A stretch of DNA of 61,974 nt, taken from assembly GCF_001403795.1 (NCBI RefSeq), contig NZ_CXSU01000005.1, positions 403,526 to 465,499 on the forward strand, written 5' to 3'. Position 1 is the first letter of the stretch. Each line of letters starts with the position of its first letter. Positions 17,658 to 27,249 of this stretch are shown one piece after another. Origin of the DNA: Jannaschia donghaensis (GTDB taxonomy: Bacteria; Pseudomonadota; Alphaproteobacteria; Rhodobacterales; Rhodobacteraceae). The translations under genes were made by a program, and so were the position numbers. Under the pieces are notes generated by a model. The model was not told the DNA's origin, did not search any database, and was given only the letters and a program-made list of their open reading frames with translations.

Positions 17658-17998
17658 TCCGGTCACTATTCCTCGTCCTTACCCTGATTGCGGCGGCCAC
17701 CACCGGCCAGGCCCACCAAAAGACCGAAGCCACGACACCACCTGCCGGGGCGACCGTGGCCGAGGTGCCGATGCTGCAGGTTGTCTTCGGTGGACCGATG
17801 CGGGTGACCTTCGCCGAACTCAGCCGTGACGGCGCGGCGGTCGGCATCACCCGTGTGGCCGGGATGGATCCCGTGGAGGCCTTGCACGCCACGCCCGATG
17901 CGCCGCTGGAGCCCGGCGCGTACCGGTTCGAATGGCGGGGCCTGTCCGATGACGGCCATCCGATGCAAGGGGACCTGTTATTCACCGTCGCGCCGTGA
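17654..17998 (+). CDS. copC: CopC domain copper-binding protein
   Basis: A 114-residue CopC/YcnJ-type beta-barrel with signal peptide (MIRSLFLVLTLIAAATTGQA) cleaved to leave an N-terminal His (HQKTEA), the first Cu(II) ligand in CopC proteins. The second ligand site is seen in LSDDGHPMQGDLLFTV (Asp and His). The strand motif LQVVFGGPMRVTFAEL is typical. The gene overlaps the upstream cytochrome by 4 bp and precedes copD by 7 bp. It would bind Cu(II) in the periplasm and deliver it to CopD. Confidence 0.9.
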   Translation: MIRSLFLVLTLIAAATTGQAHQKTEATTPPAGATVAEVPMLQVVFGGPMRVTFAELSRDGAAVGITRVAGMDPVEALHATPDAPLEPGAYRFEWRGLSDDGHPMQGDLLFTVAP

Positions 17999-18005
17999 CC
18001 GCCGC

Positions 18006-18881
18006 GTGACCGGTCTCGCATCGCTCGACGCCTTCGCCGTGGCCAGCGTCCTGTTCAAGGCGTCGGGCTATGGTGCCGCCCTTCTGGCGATGGGGGGCGT
18101 GCTGTTCGTGGTGGCCTTCGCCGTGCGGGCCGATCCTGCGACGCTGACGTTCGCCCGCCGCATCGCAGTGGCCGCCGCCCTGATCGGACTTGCCGTCTTG
18201 GCGGCCCGGTTCGGTCTGCGGGCGGCGCGGATTTCGGGCATGCGATGGGACGGGGCAATTGATCCGACCATGCTCGGCGTCGTTTGGCAAAGCCCCTTGG
18301 GGACGGCGGCGCTGTTCCGCGGTCTGGGGGAGGGTGCGATCCTGGCCATCCTGATCCCGGGGGTCGGGCGCGTGATCGCGCTTGGCGGCGCGGTTCTCGT
18401 CGCCCTCAGCTATACGCAGATCGGGCACACGCTGGGTGATCCCAGATGGCTGCTGGGCACGCTTTTGACAGTGCATCTGGTCGCGGTCGCGTTCTGGGTC
18501 GGCGCGCTGGCACCGCTGCACCGCGTCGCCGCCACGCCCGCCGGCGCTCCGCTGCTCCATGCGTTCGGTATCGCGGCGACCGGTGCGGTCGGCCTTCTGG
18601 CCGTGGCAGGGGTTGGCCTCGCCTGGTTTTTGACGGGGTCGCTTTCGGGCCTGTTCGGCACGGCTTACGGCATCGGGTTGCTGGCAAAGGTCGCGCTTGT
18701 GACCGGGCTGCTTGGCCTTGCCGCCCTGAACAAATGGCGGCTGGTGCCTGACCTGCGCCAAGGCACGCCCGGTGCCGCCGCAAAACTTCGTCGGTCGATC
18801 ATGATCGAAGGCGTCGGAGTGATCGTGATCCTGGTTCTGACGGCGGCGATCACGACGGTGACGACGCCATCCGGAGGATGA
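18006..18881 (+). CDS. copD: CopD family copper transport membrane protein
   Basis: A 291-residue polytopic membrane protein with about eight helices; the conserved PF05425 segment is ALSYTQIGHTLGDPRWLLGTLLTVHLVAVAFWVGAL, with His residues in membrane helices as metal ligands. The start is GTG at 18006, just after the copC stop; earlier in-frame starts lie inside copC. CopD works with CopC to move copper across the inner membrane. Convergent with csoR, 36 bp apart. Confidence 0.88.
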   Translation: MTGLASLDAFAVASVLFKASGYGAALLAMGGVLFVVAFAVRADPATLTFARRIAVAAALIGLAVLAARFGLRAARISGMRWDGAIDPTMLGVVWQSPLGTAALFRGLGEGAILAILIPGVGRVIALGGAVLVALSYTQIGHTLGDPRWLLGTLLTVHLVAVAFWVGALAPLHRVAATPAGAPLLHAFGIAATGAVGLLAVAGVGLAWFLTGSLSGLFGTAYGIGLLAKVALVTGLLGLAALNKWRLVPDLRQGTPGAAAKLRRSIMIEGVGVIVILVLTAAITTVTTPSGG

Positions 18882-18917
18882 AGATCGGCCAGATATGAAA
18901 TCTTCGCCGAGATCTAT

Positions 18918-19190
18918 TCAATCGCGAGCGCGATCCAGAAGCTGGATCAACTCCATGAACTTCGCGCGCTGATCCTCCCGGTCGCCGGAGGCCAGCGCAT
19001 CTTCGATGCAATGGGAGGCATGATCCTCGATCACCAGCTTCTCGACCCCCTTCAGGGCGGCACGTGCGGCGGCAATCTGCGTAAGGATGTCGACGCAGTA
19101 CCGATCCTCCTCGACCATGCGGGACACGCCCCGCACTTGGCCCTCAAGGCGGTTGAGACGTTTCAGGGCGGCGTCGCGGTTCTGGTGCAT
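18918..19190 (-). CDS. csoR: CsoR-type copper-sensing repressor
   Basis: A 90-residue four-helix-bundle repressor of the CsoR/RcnR/FrmR family (LKRLNRLEGQVRGVSRMVEEDRYCVDIL). The metal ligands are Cys32, His57 and Cys61, with exactly the spacing of copper CsoR (C-x24-H-x3-C); RcnR or FrmR would lack the last Cys. The start MHQNRDAALKRL is chosen by homology. It lies between the copper operon and the DUF305 gene; the box at 19278-19294 is in its divergent promoter region. It should release DNA on binding Cu(I). Confidence 0.92.
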   Translation of the reverse strand: MHQNRDAALKRLNRLEGQVRGVSRMVEEDRYCVDILTQIAAARAALKGVEKLVIEDHASHCIEDALASGDREDQRAKFMELIQLLDRARD

Positions 19191-19277
19191 CTTTCGAATA
19201 AAGGGACTGCGGCAGGCGATGTCGAGGTGCGATCTTAAAATCGATGTCGGAACCATTGTAGTACAGCCATCGTTTAC

Positions 19278-19294
19278 ATACCCTATAGGGGTAT
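19278..19294. promoter_or_regulatory. CsoR-like operator between csoR and the DUF305 gene
   Basis: ATACCC (19278-19283) and GGGTAT (19289-19294) flank TATAG, giving ATACCCTATAGGGGTAT, very like known CsoR boxes. It lies 12 bp before the ATG at 19307 and about 90 bp before the csoR start, so it could control both directions. A matching box is at 16282-16300. Confidence 0.72.
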
Positions 19295-19306
19295 AAGGAG
19301 GCCACG

Positions 19307-19819
19307 ATGCCACAGCAGAACGACACCCGGTCCCACGGGTCCAACTATGGCCGTTTCGCCGCGATGATCGGCACATCGACGGTCATCATGTATGGGCTGA
19401 TGTATCTGAACACCTATGCGCTCGATCATGTGTTCTTCAGTCAGACGCGGATGTGGATGGCGCTCTACATGGGTGCGGTGATGGCGATCGTGATGCTGGC
19501 TTTTATGTTGGGAATGTATCGCAACCGCACCGCCAACATCGCCATCTTCGCGGGTGCGGCGGTGGTTTTCGCGGCATCGCTCTGGCTGGTCCGGTCGCAA
19601 GAAACCGTGGGCGACATCGCTTGGATGAAGGCCATGATCCCGCACCATTCGATCGCGATCATGACGTCCGAGCGGGCCGGTATTTCCGATCCGCGCGTGC
19701 GCGAACTGGCCGATGCCATCATCGCGGCGCAGCGCTCGGAAATTGACGAGATGAAGCGCTACATCGCCGATATCGAAGCGAACGGTGACGCCGCCCCCGG
19801 CACGCCGCGCGCGGAATAA
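19307..19819 (+). CDS. DUF305 membrane protein
   Basis: A 170-residue protein with three membrane helices (about residues 20-110) and a C-terminal DUF305 (ferritin-like helical) segment: MKAMIPHHSIAIMTSERAGI, with the HH pair, then VRELADAIIAAQRSEIDEMKRYI. Met- and His-rich helices and location beside CsoR point to copper binding at the membrane. A GGAGG site precedes the ATG. It is followed 22 bp later by the glutaredoxin-MauE fusion. Confidence 0.85.
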   Translation: MPQQNDTRSHGSNYGRFAAMIGTSTVIMYGLMYLNTYALDHVFFSQTRMWMALYMGAVMAIVMLAFMLGMYRNRTANIAIFAGAAVVFAASLWLVRSQETVGDIAWMKAMIPHHSIAIMTSERAGISDPRVRELADAIIAAQRSEIDEMKRYIADIEANGDAAPGTPRAE

Positions 19820-19841
19820 ACAATACTCAACGGAGGCCATC

Positions 19842-20621
19842 ATGCCCAAGGATACCCTGAACGCACCGGCCAACGCGGCCACCGGCAAGACCGCCGTTCT
19901 TTACCGCATGGTGATGGACAAACACATCTGTCCCTACGGGATCAAAGCGAAATACATGCTGGGAAAGGAAGGGTTCACGGTCGACGACCGCTGGCTTGAG
20001 ACGCGCGAGGAAACCGACGATTTCAAGGCCGAGCATGACGTGAAGACCACGCCCCAGGTCTGGATCGAGGGACAGCGGGTGGGGGGCTATGACGCGCTTC
20101 AGGTCCACCTGGGCAAGAAGGATCCCAACGCCTCCGACACGTCCTACCAGCCCGTAATCGCGATCTTCGCCACCGGCCTTGGCCTGGCACTTGCCTTCGC
20201 CATCTTCGCGGGCGTTCCGCTGATCTCCTGGCAGGTGGTGGGCTGGTTCATCTCGATCAATATGGTCTTGCTGGGGTTGCAGAAGCTCAAGGATGTCGAA
20301 TCCTTCTCGACCATGTTCCTGAACTACGACCTGCTGGCCAAGCGGTGGCCGCCCTATGGCTACATCTACCCGTTCGTGGAGACCGGCGCGGGCCTGTTGA
20401 TGACGGCGATGGTCTGGTCGTGGCTGTCGGCCCCGGCGGCCCTGATCGTGGCGTCCATCGGTGCAATCTCGGTGTTCAAGGCGGTCTACGTGGACAAGCG
20501 CGAGATCAAGTGCGCCTGCGTGGGCGGCAACTCGAACGTGCCGCTCGGCTTCGTCAGCCTGACCGAAAATCTGGCCATGATCGGCATGTCCACCGTGATG
20601 CTGGCGCAGCTGATTTTCTGA
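19842..20621 (+). CDS. Glutaredoxin-MauE/DoxX fusion membrane protein
   Basis: A 259-residue fusion. Residues 15-90 form a glutaredoxin fold (AVLYRMVMDKHICPYGIKAK ... TTPQVWIEGQRVGGYDAL); the active site is CPYG, so only the N-terminal Cys30 remains, a monothiol form. Residues 100-259 hold four membrane helices of the MauE/DoxX type, with a CxC pair (EIKCACVGGNSNVPLGFVSL). MauE-like proteins shuttle reducing or oxidising power across the membrane. Ribosome site CGGAGG. It is the last gene of the copper cluster and may reduce cysteines in copper chaperones; that is inferred. Confidence 0.85.
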   Translation: MPKDTLNAPANAATGKTAVLYRMVMDKHICPYGIKAKYMLGKEGFTVDDRWLETREETDDFKAEHDVKTTPQVWIEGQRVGGYDALQVHLGKKDPNASDTSYQPVIAIFATGLGLALAFAIFAGVPLISWQVVGWFISINMVLLGLQKLKDVESFSTMFLNYDLLAKRWPPYGYIYPFVETGAGLLMTAMVWSWLSAPAALIVASIGAISVFKAVYVDKREIKCACVGGNSNVPLGFVSLTENLAMIGMSTVMLAQLIF

Positions 20622-20937
20622 CCGGATGTCCCCCGGATCGCACGTCAGGTCCAGGTCACCGTGCCGCGTGAGACCGGTGCCGAGGTTCGGTCCGGGGGGC
20701 GAATGATGTCTGGCAGTCGGCCGTGCGCGCGGCCTTATCAAAAGGCGTCCGGGTCGATCGGGTCCGGCCCCGTTTCCCAAGCCAACCGATCCATTTGCAG
20801 GTGTCATATCGAGGCGAGTTCCGTCGGACACATCGCGCGCTCGCAGATCGAGCTTTCCACGTTATACCTCGTTGAGGACATCGAATAAGCGGATGTCCAT
20901 GTAGTTAGAAAGCCAACCGCAAGACTTCCCGGAGCTT
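20622..20937. other. Intergenic region, no gene seen
   Basis: About 315 bp between the copper cluster and a CheB-like remnant. Frames are short and without ribosome sites; I see no RNA, terminator or repeat I can support. Confidence 0.4.
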
Positions 20938-21350
20938 ATGATGGAGGCCGAGGATCCGATCCTGGGATTTCCGGTGGTTGGGATTGGCGCATCCGCACGG
21001 GGCCTAGAAGCGGTCAAGAAAATGGCTTCGCATGCGCGGGATGACTGCGGACTGGCCCTCGTTCTTGTCCAGTATCTCGACCCCGACCATGAAGGTCTGA
21101 TGACCGAATTGATTTCACGGTCGACGGACCTTCCCGTTCAGCAGATGAGAAACGGCGGCTTGCAGAAGCCGGACGAGGTCTTCGTCATACCGCCGGGCCA
21201 CGCGCTCGAAGTGTCGGCCGGCCATCTCTGCCTCAAGGCATTCGATGCGCCGCGCAATTTACGTCGGCCGATCGACAATTTTTTTGCATCGCTGGCACGG
21301 TCGCAGGACCAGAACGCGGCGTGGTATCGCGAAGGCGGTAGCGGGTATCG
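20938..21350 (+). pseudogene. Degenerate CheB-like methylesterase remnant
   Basis: The first ~130 residues match the CheB catalytic domain at the start of CheB-CheR-PAS signalling proteins: FPVVGIGASARGLEAVKKM, LVLVQYLDPDHEGLMTELI, DEVFVIPPGHALEVSAGHLCL, RRPIDNFFASLA. The usual GASAGG is GASARG, and the catalytic His (VQHLDP) is Tyr (VQYLDP). After about base 21320 the frame no longer resembles CheB and the GTGSDG aspartate segment is missing. A ribosome site (GGAG) and an ATG remain. A possible PAS scrap (ILDPAGRICTWNGRM) lies at about 21650-21700. Treated as a dead gene. Confidence 0.7.
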
Positions 21351-22128
21351 CGGGCACGCTGCACAGGTCTTTCACTCGGGAGATGCAGCGGGTCGCCAAC
21401 GTCGAACGCACACGGCAGACGGGATACTATTTCGCGGGCCGGAAAGCCCATGCGGCGGCTTATACGGATGTCGATCCGAGGCGGACACCCGCCCCAGATC
21501 GGAGGGGCGCGACCGTTCCGTCCGGGACCGGACCGGGCGATAATGGGTCACTTTGCGGTGCCGCACACCTGTGTCACCCTGCTGGTCGAGCTGACCGCAG
21601 GAGACATGGGCCTGATCGCCAGCGAACGTGCCCACGCCGCCGACGCGCATATCCTCGATCCGGCCGGAAGGATCTGCACGTGGAACGGCCGAATGAGATC
21701 TACCGATTTGCTCGTTTTTCATCGGCCATGACTTGGGCGGGATCGGGCGTCGTTGGGAGCCTCGCGCTTGAGGCGGGACCACCCCATTTGCCACTGGCAT
21801 CGTTCCATGCCTACGACCTCGGCGGTGCCGAATGGTAAAATAGCATTTAGGTGCCGGCGAACTGTTCATGGCTCAGCTTTAGCAAGCTGTGGCCGGTAGA
21901 TTTTGGAATTCACTTCCTAACGGCATCAATCAAGATGTCGCCCGATGAAGCCAAAATGCGCGATTTTTCGCGGATCCTACCGGTTTGCGGCGCGACTGTC
22001 TTTAACATCACAAACGAGCCAAAGAGGCTTGGACCGCGTGAGCCAGAAAATCAAATTGTATCCTGAAACCTACTTTGAAGAGGAAACTCTGAAGAATTTC
22101 CGTCCCCCGAAGTGCATTACAAAAGGAT
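21351..22128. other. Decayed DNA left of the genomic island
   Basis: About 780 bp with only scraps: a PAS-like segment near 21650-21700 on the plus strand and, near 21806-21832 on the minus strand, a short stretch translating to FGTAEVVGM, similar to the last residues of IS5-type transposases. No intact gene is seen. Composition falls toward AT after 21840. Confidence 0.45.
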
Positions 22129-22143
22129 AATGGCGGAGACGAA
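22129..22143. repeat. Candidate distal attachment site of the island (15-bp direct repeat)
   Basis: AATGGCGGAGACGAA here is identical to 42974-42988, where it overlaps the 3' end of the tRNA-Ser gene. The copies are direct repeats 20.8 kb apart, and the truncated integrase lies just inside the right copy. This is the pattern left by tRNA-targeted site-specific integration. Confidence 0.7.
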
Positions 22144-22552
22144 TTCCGAAAGTTGTTGCTTACCAGTTGGTTAAGTGATTTTTTTGAATGCGGGATCGCT
22201 GCGTGCTGCGGATTGTGTAGCATAATTGAGCAATTCTGGCTTCTCGTGGTTATTGGCAGGGGAAACTTGATACTCGACACCTTTCAATCGGAAGGCCTGG
22301 CGACTTCGCGCTTTGGTTCGCACGGCGCTGATATGTACGCCCAGATCAGGAGGCCCCAAAGCGGCCATTGCGGCCGTCCACGTGGCGTGTTGGATGCCGC
22401 AGCGCGGCCGGCCAGACCGGACATTCGCCGCGCCTGCGAACTGCGGCTAGTTGTGAGCTGACGGATCCGGGACTTTGCGTACACTACTCAATGTACTTGC
22501 GTAGCCCAATCCCAGTGGAAATGATGGTAATTGAACGGCACCTTTCCGGTCA
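22144..22552. other. Island left end, no gene seen
   Basis: About 410 bp of lower-GC sequence inside the left repeat. I find no supported frame, RNA or strong stem-loop. It lies downstream of the minus-strand DUF1214-like gene. Confidence 0.4.
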
Positions 22553-23908
22553 TTAGAACCCGCGTGGAGTCTTCAGCGCGCTCAAATGCCGGGCAGCCAG
22601 CTGGGCTTTTCTTTGTTCCGGCGTAAATTTGGGTTCGTCCTTCAGCTTTTCGCCCAGCTGATCAAACGTCCAAATATGTCTTTCGGGGGCATTTGGCGCT
22701 TTTGGTTCTTCGTCGGGGCAGTACGGTATGCCTTGCCAGCGCATGAAAACAAAAGCGGTGGAGGCACCGGCAGGGTCCAACCAGTTTTCAAAACCCGGGT
22801 CCTTTGCGCTGATGACAAACCGATACTTGCCGTCCTCACTTTGATAAGCCTGCTTCGTCGTCAGACTTGTCTGCCGACGACGAAAATCAAAGGCATTGAA
22901 CCAAAGATCGCCCAATTGAATGCCCTGGTACCTGGCGTCAGATCTCTCCACCGTGATGACAATGGCTGTATCTTCACTCATCTGGAAATGACCGGCGGAG
23001 TTGAATTGCCCTGGCAAGCCTTGCCCAGTTTTTCGCGGGGCGCTAATATGATTGGCCGGTAAATTGACTCTGAGCTGCTCGACGAATTTTATCCAGCCCC
23101 TCGTGGACCCGGTCAAATAATCCGACGCCCGTTTATATTGCAGGTCAACTAGCTCAGGGGATGGCAGCGGATTAATTTGACCAACCGTGTCAATCCGTTC
23201 TATCCGCCATGTGCCGCCCGTTTCCGTGTTCCAGTCCATCAGGCTTTCTCTGATCAGTACGCTGTTAGCGCAGAGTCCCCGTTCCGTGTTGCTTAGCCAG
23301 TTTTCACCGGCCTTCAGGTCGCAGGGCTTGGTATCACTGATGGTGATAGTGAATTCACCGTTTCGTTTGACCGACAACGCGTCCAAATCCAACTCACTGA
23401 CTGGGATGGGGCTAGTGAGGTCTTCGTCAAAGCCTGGTTTGCCGGCACCAACTTGGATCTGCAAATCAGCGCTGGTTCCGCGTTTTCCGTAGATCACATA
23501 GGTTCCGGGTGTTTCGATACTGGCAAGAAAGTAGAGGTTGTCCGGATTTACCAAGCCAAACTGGTTGTGCATATCCAGTTGGCAAAACTCGGGAAAACAT
23601 GGATCGTGCAGGACAAATCCTTGATCCAAAGCGGAGGCGATCTGGTGCTTGAGCTGTCGTTCGGCAGCGGCAAGTTCAAGGTCCGGGTTCGGACTGTATT
23701 GTAGCCAAGGGGCCAGTGTCATGGAGTGCCGGGCTTGCTCGATCGCGCGTGCAAACCGTTCCGAGCCGGCAAGCCTGGATGGGGTTTGCGACCAATCTGC
23801 CAGTGGATTCTTCATTCGAGATTGGGCCGGCGTGAACGGGGCGGATGGGTCCCCCACGGTATTGCTGCATTGGATTCTTTCGTTCGATGTCGTTTCCATG
23901 TCTGTCAC
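22553..23908 (-). CDS. DUF1214-like protein
   Basis: A 451-residue protein without signal peptide or membrane helices. The segments LVNPDNLYFLASIETPGTYV with YGKRGTSADLQIQVG, then GEFTITISDT, NWLSNTERGLCANSVLIRES and LMDWNTETGGTWRIERID match the pattern of DUF1214 proteins (NPDN..Y, RG, NW, R...DW), which accompany steroid and hydrocarbon catabolism in sphingomonads and actinobacteria. No enzyme activity is established. GC is lower than in the neighbouring core genes, consistent with transfer. It stands alone between two gene-free stretches. The start is the first ATG of the frame; MKNPLADW at about residue 32 is an alternative. Confidence 0.7.
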   Translation of the reverse strand: MTDMETTSNERIQCSNTVGDPSAPFTPAQSRMKNPLADWSQTPSRLAGSERFARAIEQARHSMTLAPWLQYSPNPDLELAAAERQLKHQIASALDQGFVLHDPCFPEFCQLDMHNQFGLVNPDNLYFLASIETPGTYVIYGKRGTSADLQIQVGAGKPGFDEDLTSPIPVSELDLDALSVKRNGEFTITISDTKPCDLKAGENWLSNTERGLCANSVLIRESLMDWNTETGGTWRIERIDTVGQINPLPSPELVDLQYKRASDYLTGSTRGWIKFVEQLRVNLPANHISAPRKTGQGLPGQFNSAGHFQMSEDTAIVITVERSDARYQGIQLGDLWFNAFDFRRRQTSLTTKQAYQSEDGKYRFVISAKDPGFENWLDPAGASTAFVFMRWQGIPYCPDEEPKAPNAPERHIWTFDQLGEKLKDEPKFTPEQRKAQLAARHLSALKTPRGF

Positions 23909-24807
23909 GCTCTTGCTTTAATGATTACGGATCGACCAGCAGGCCAGATTACTCATTGGTCGTGCGAGCTCAGGGAACGGTTCAAAGAAAAACCGAAATT
24001 TGGAGCGTGGCTCGTTCGACGCCCAGGCCCTGTCTTTGAAGCCATTGGGATACGAGTCCCTGTTTAATCGACGGCTCCGACACTACTCCCGTCTCCAGCG
24101 AACTCACGCCGATCTATTCGCATATCGTTTTGACACCGGTTTACATTGACGACATGTCGTAGCTTCTGGCCACAAAGGCATCGTCACCGGGAGAGCACGG
24201 TCGCCTGATGCTTACGTTGCTCGGGTTTGAGACCAGACTTGCGGCAACTCGTCAGTTTGAGCGCGAAGTTCCCTGTATTCACTTCGTTGCCGGCCGCTCG
24301 TCGACTGGGTGCGCAGATGTCATCCAGAGGTCTCAACGAGGGATGTCCGACCCCTGGCGGGACCTCGACCAATGATACCCGAAATGCTACCCTGGGTGAT
24401 GCGAGGCAAACAGAAGCCCCTGCTATACAATACCGGACACGGTCATCTCGGCTGGACACTCGCCTCAGCAACCGCCGCGCTCGTGGCGGATCTGGCAGTA
24501 GCCTAGGAGTGCCGCCTAGCCCGGCGCTCGGGATCATTCCATACAAGTCTCATCGGGTGACAGGGCTGGAACTGGTCTTACCAAAACAGATCCGGACCGT
24601 CACCGACCCATTCGGCCCGGAACAGTGACATCTCGCGGTAAGCACCGGGCCTGCGGACAGCGATCTGGGATGGCACCCGGTTGCTCTAGATGTCTTTGGT
24701 GCGGGACGATCAATGAGATCTCTCGATGCAAATTCGGTCTGTGTCCTGATTTTAGATAAAGGTGCCGCCGACCTTTCGTGACGGCGGGACGGAGCTGCTC
24801 CGCTGCG
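23909..24807. other. Gene-free stretch in the island
   Basis: About 900 bp upstream of the DUF1214-like gene and downstream of the M81 gene. Frames are short, overlapping and of poor codon use. I see no recognisable protein remnant or RNA. It probably represents joined fragments of older insertions. Confidence 0.45.
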
Positions 24808-26289
24808 TCACGTATCGAGCGGGAAGATCGGGCGAAGGACATTCTCGTAGTCGAGTGTGCCATAATTGACCGTGCAGAGTGCCCCGCTGTCGCAGATTAT
24901 GATGCGTCCCGCGATTGGGGCGAAAGCGGCGCGGAAGTGCTGCATGGACCGCAGGGCGATGACATTGCACGCGCGGGGGGCGATCTCGAAGGTTTCGAAT
25001 TGGGCGAGATCGAGCATCTGGTGGGCGATACTGACGACGAGAATGTCGATGCCTTCGACACGTAAGACAGCAGTCGCACCGAAACTGCGCTGCTGTCCCC
25101 CGAGGATGGGGCCATTCCCCACCACCGCTCCATCGCCGCGCCAGCGCAGGGTTCCCGTGACATGAATGGGACCGCCGCCGAAGCGCGGGTCGGTCTGCCC
25201 GCCCAGAGACAGGGAGACAGTCGCCCCGACACGCTCCCGTTGAAGCCGCTCCGCCGCTTCGGCGTCGATCATCGGGCCGAAACAGGCATCCGTCACGCCG
25301 GCCTCCAGCAGCGCCGCGAGCAGGTTGGTCGAGTCGCCATAGGCACCCGAACCGGGGTTGTCGGCATAGTCTGCGATGACGAGCGGGCTGCCCCCGGTCC
25401 AGGTTGCGGCGATGGCGGCGGCCTCCCCGACCGACAGATAAGTGTTCAGCGCTTCGTGCCGGCGGTTCCACATGTCGTCCGCGATCTCTTCGGCGATCAC
25501 CTGGGGCGGGGTCGGCCCGTCCGTCCCGCGGTCATATGTGACGAGAACCGTCGGACCGACGAAGGCGACGTCGGCGCAGGGGAAGGCCCCGTTGATGCTG
25601 ACCGCGAGAATATCGGGCCGGGCTTCCGCCGCGCGGGCCAGCGCATGCCGCTCGATCATCGGACCGAGGTCGGTCCGTCCGCCATTCGCCTCCTCCAGCA
25701 TGGGACGATGGGCGCGCGAGGTGGCGGGGCGGATCTCGCCCGTCATGGCCCGGTGCAGCAGTTCGGCCACGCGGCGCCCCGTCGCGCGGATGTCGACATG
25801 GGGATAGGTCGTGTAGCTGACGAGGATCTGGGCGCAGTCGCACATCTCGGGGCTGACGTTCGCATGGGGGTCCAGCGTCACGGCGATGGGCAGGTCGGGC
25901 CCTACGACGGCGCGGAGGCGGCGCAGGATTTCGCCCTCGCCGTCATCGTGGGATGCAGTCACCATCGCGCCGTGCAGCATCAGCAGAATGCCGTCCCATT
26001 CGCACTCGGCTGCCGCAGTGAGAAGCGGCGCACAGAGCGTGTCGAAAGCGTCGTCAGTGACGCGTCCGCCCGGTCCAGCGGCGGCGCTGCCAATGTGGGT
26101 GACGCCCCAGTCGTGCAGGCGCGCGACGTCGAGGAGGCCGGCCAGTTCGGTGTTTGCATCACCGCGCGTGGCAATGGCCGTGGGCCCGTCGAGCAGGTAT
26201 CGGTCGCGGAAGGCGGCGAGGTCGGTCGGGCGAATGTTGAAGGTATTCGTCTCATGCGAGATTTCGGCGGTCAGGACGCGGAAGGACAA
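24808..26289 (-). CDS. M81 family metallopeptidase (MlrC-like)
   Basis: A 493-residue M81/MlrC-type zinc peptidase. Signatures: VLTAEISHETNTFNIRPT at the N-terminus (metal-binding HETNTF), LLMLHGAMVTASHDDGEGEI, VTLDPHANVSPEMCDCAQILVSYTTYPHVD and, in the C-terminal domain, VIADYADNPGSGAYGDSTNLLAALLEAGV. MlrC cleaves linearised microcystin products; the wider family goes with uptake of small peptides. It is the last gene of the RpiR-led transporter operon, 12 bp after the ATPase gene, so it probably degrades the imported peptide or amide in the cytosol. Confidence 0.88.
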   Translation of the reverse strand: MSFRVLTAEISHETNTFNIRPTDLAAFRDRYLLDGPTAIATRGDANTELAGLLDVARLHDWGVTHIGSAAAGPGGRVTDDAFDTLCAPLLTAAAECEWDGILLMLHGAMVTASHDDGEGEILRRLRAVVGPDLPIAVTLDPHANVSPEMCDCAQILVSYTTYPHVDIRATGRRVAELLHRAMTGEIRPATSRAHRPMLEEANGGRTDLGPMIERHALARAAEARPDILAVSINGAFPCADVAFVGPTVLVTYDRGTDGPTPPQVIAEEIADDMWNRRHEALNTYLSVGEAAAIAATWTGGSPLVIADYADNPGSGAYGDSTNLLAALLEAGVTDACFGPMIDAEAAERLQRERVGATVSLSLGGQTDPRFGGGPIHVTGTLRWRGDGAVVGNGPILGGQQRSFGATAVLRVEGIDILVVSIAHQMLDLAQFETFEIAPRACNVIALRSMQHFRAAFAPIAGRIIICDSGALCTVNYGTLDYENVLRPIFPLDT

Positions 26290-26301
26290 TTTTGGGGTCT
26301 C

Positions 26302-27245
<944 letters not shown>

Positions 27246-27249
<4 letters not shown>

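Noticed and set aside
18883-18915. Bidirectional terminator between copD and csoR
   Set aside because: GAAGAT...ATCTTC and AGATCGGC...GCCGAGATCT pair only with long loops or a bulge; not strong enough to annotate.
21800-21835. IS5 transposase end on the minus strand
   Set aside because: Only nine or so residues (FGTAEVVGM) resemble the terminus; too short to call as a feature on its own.
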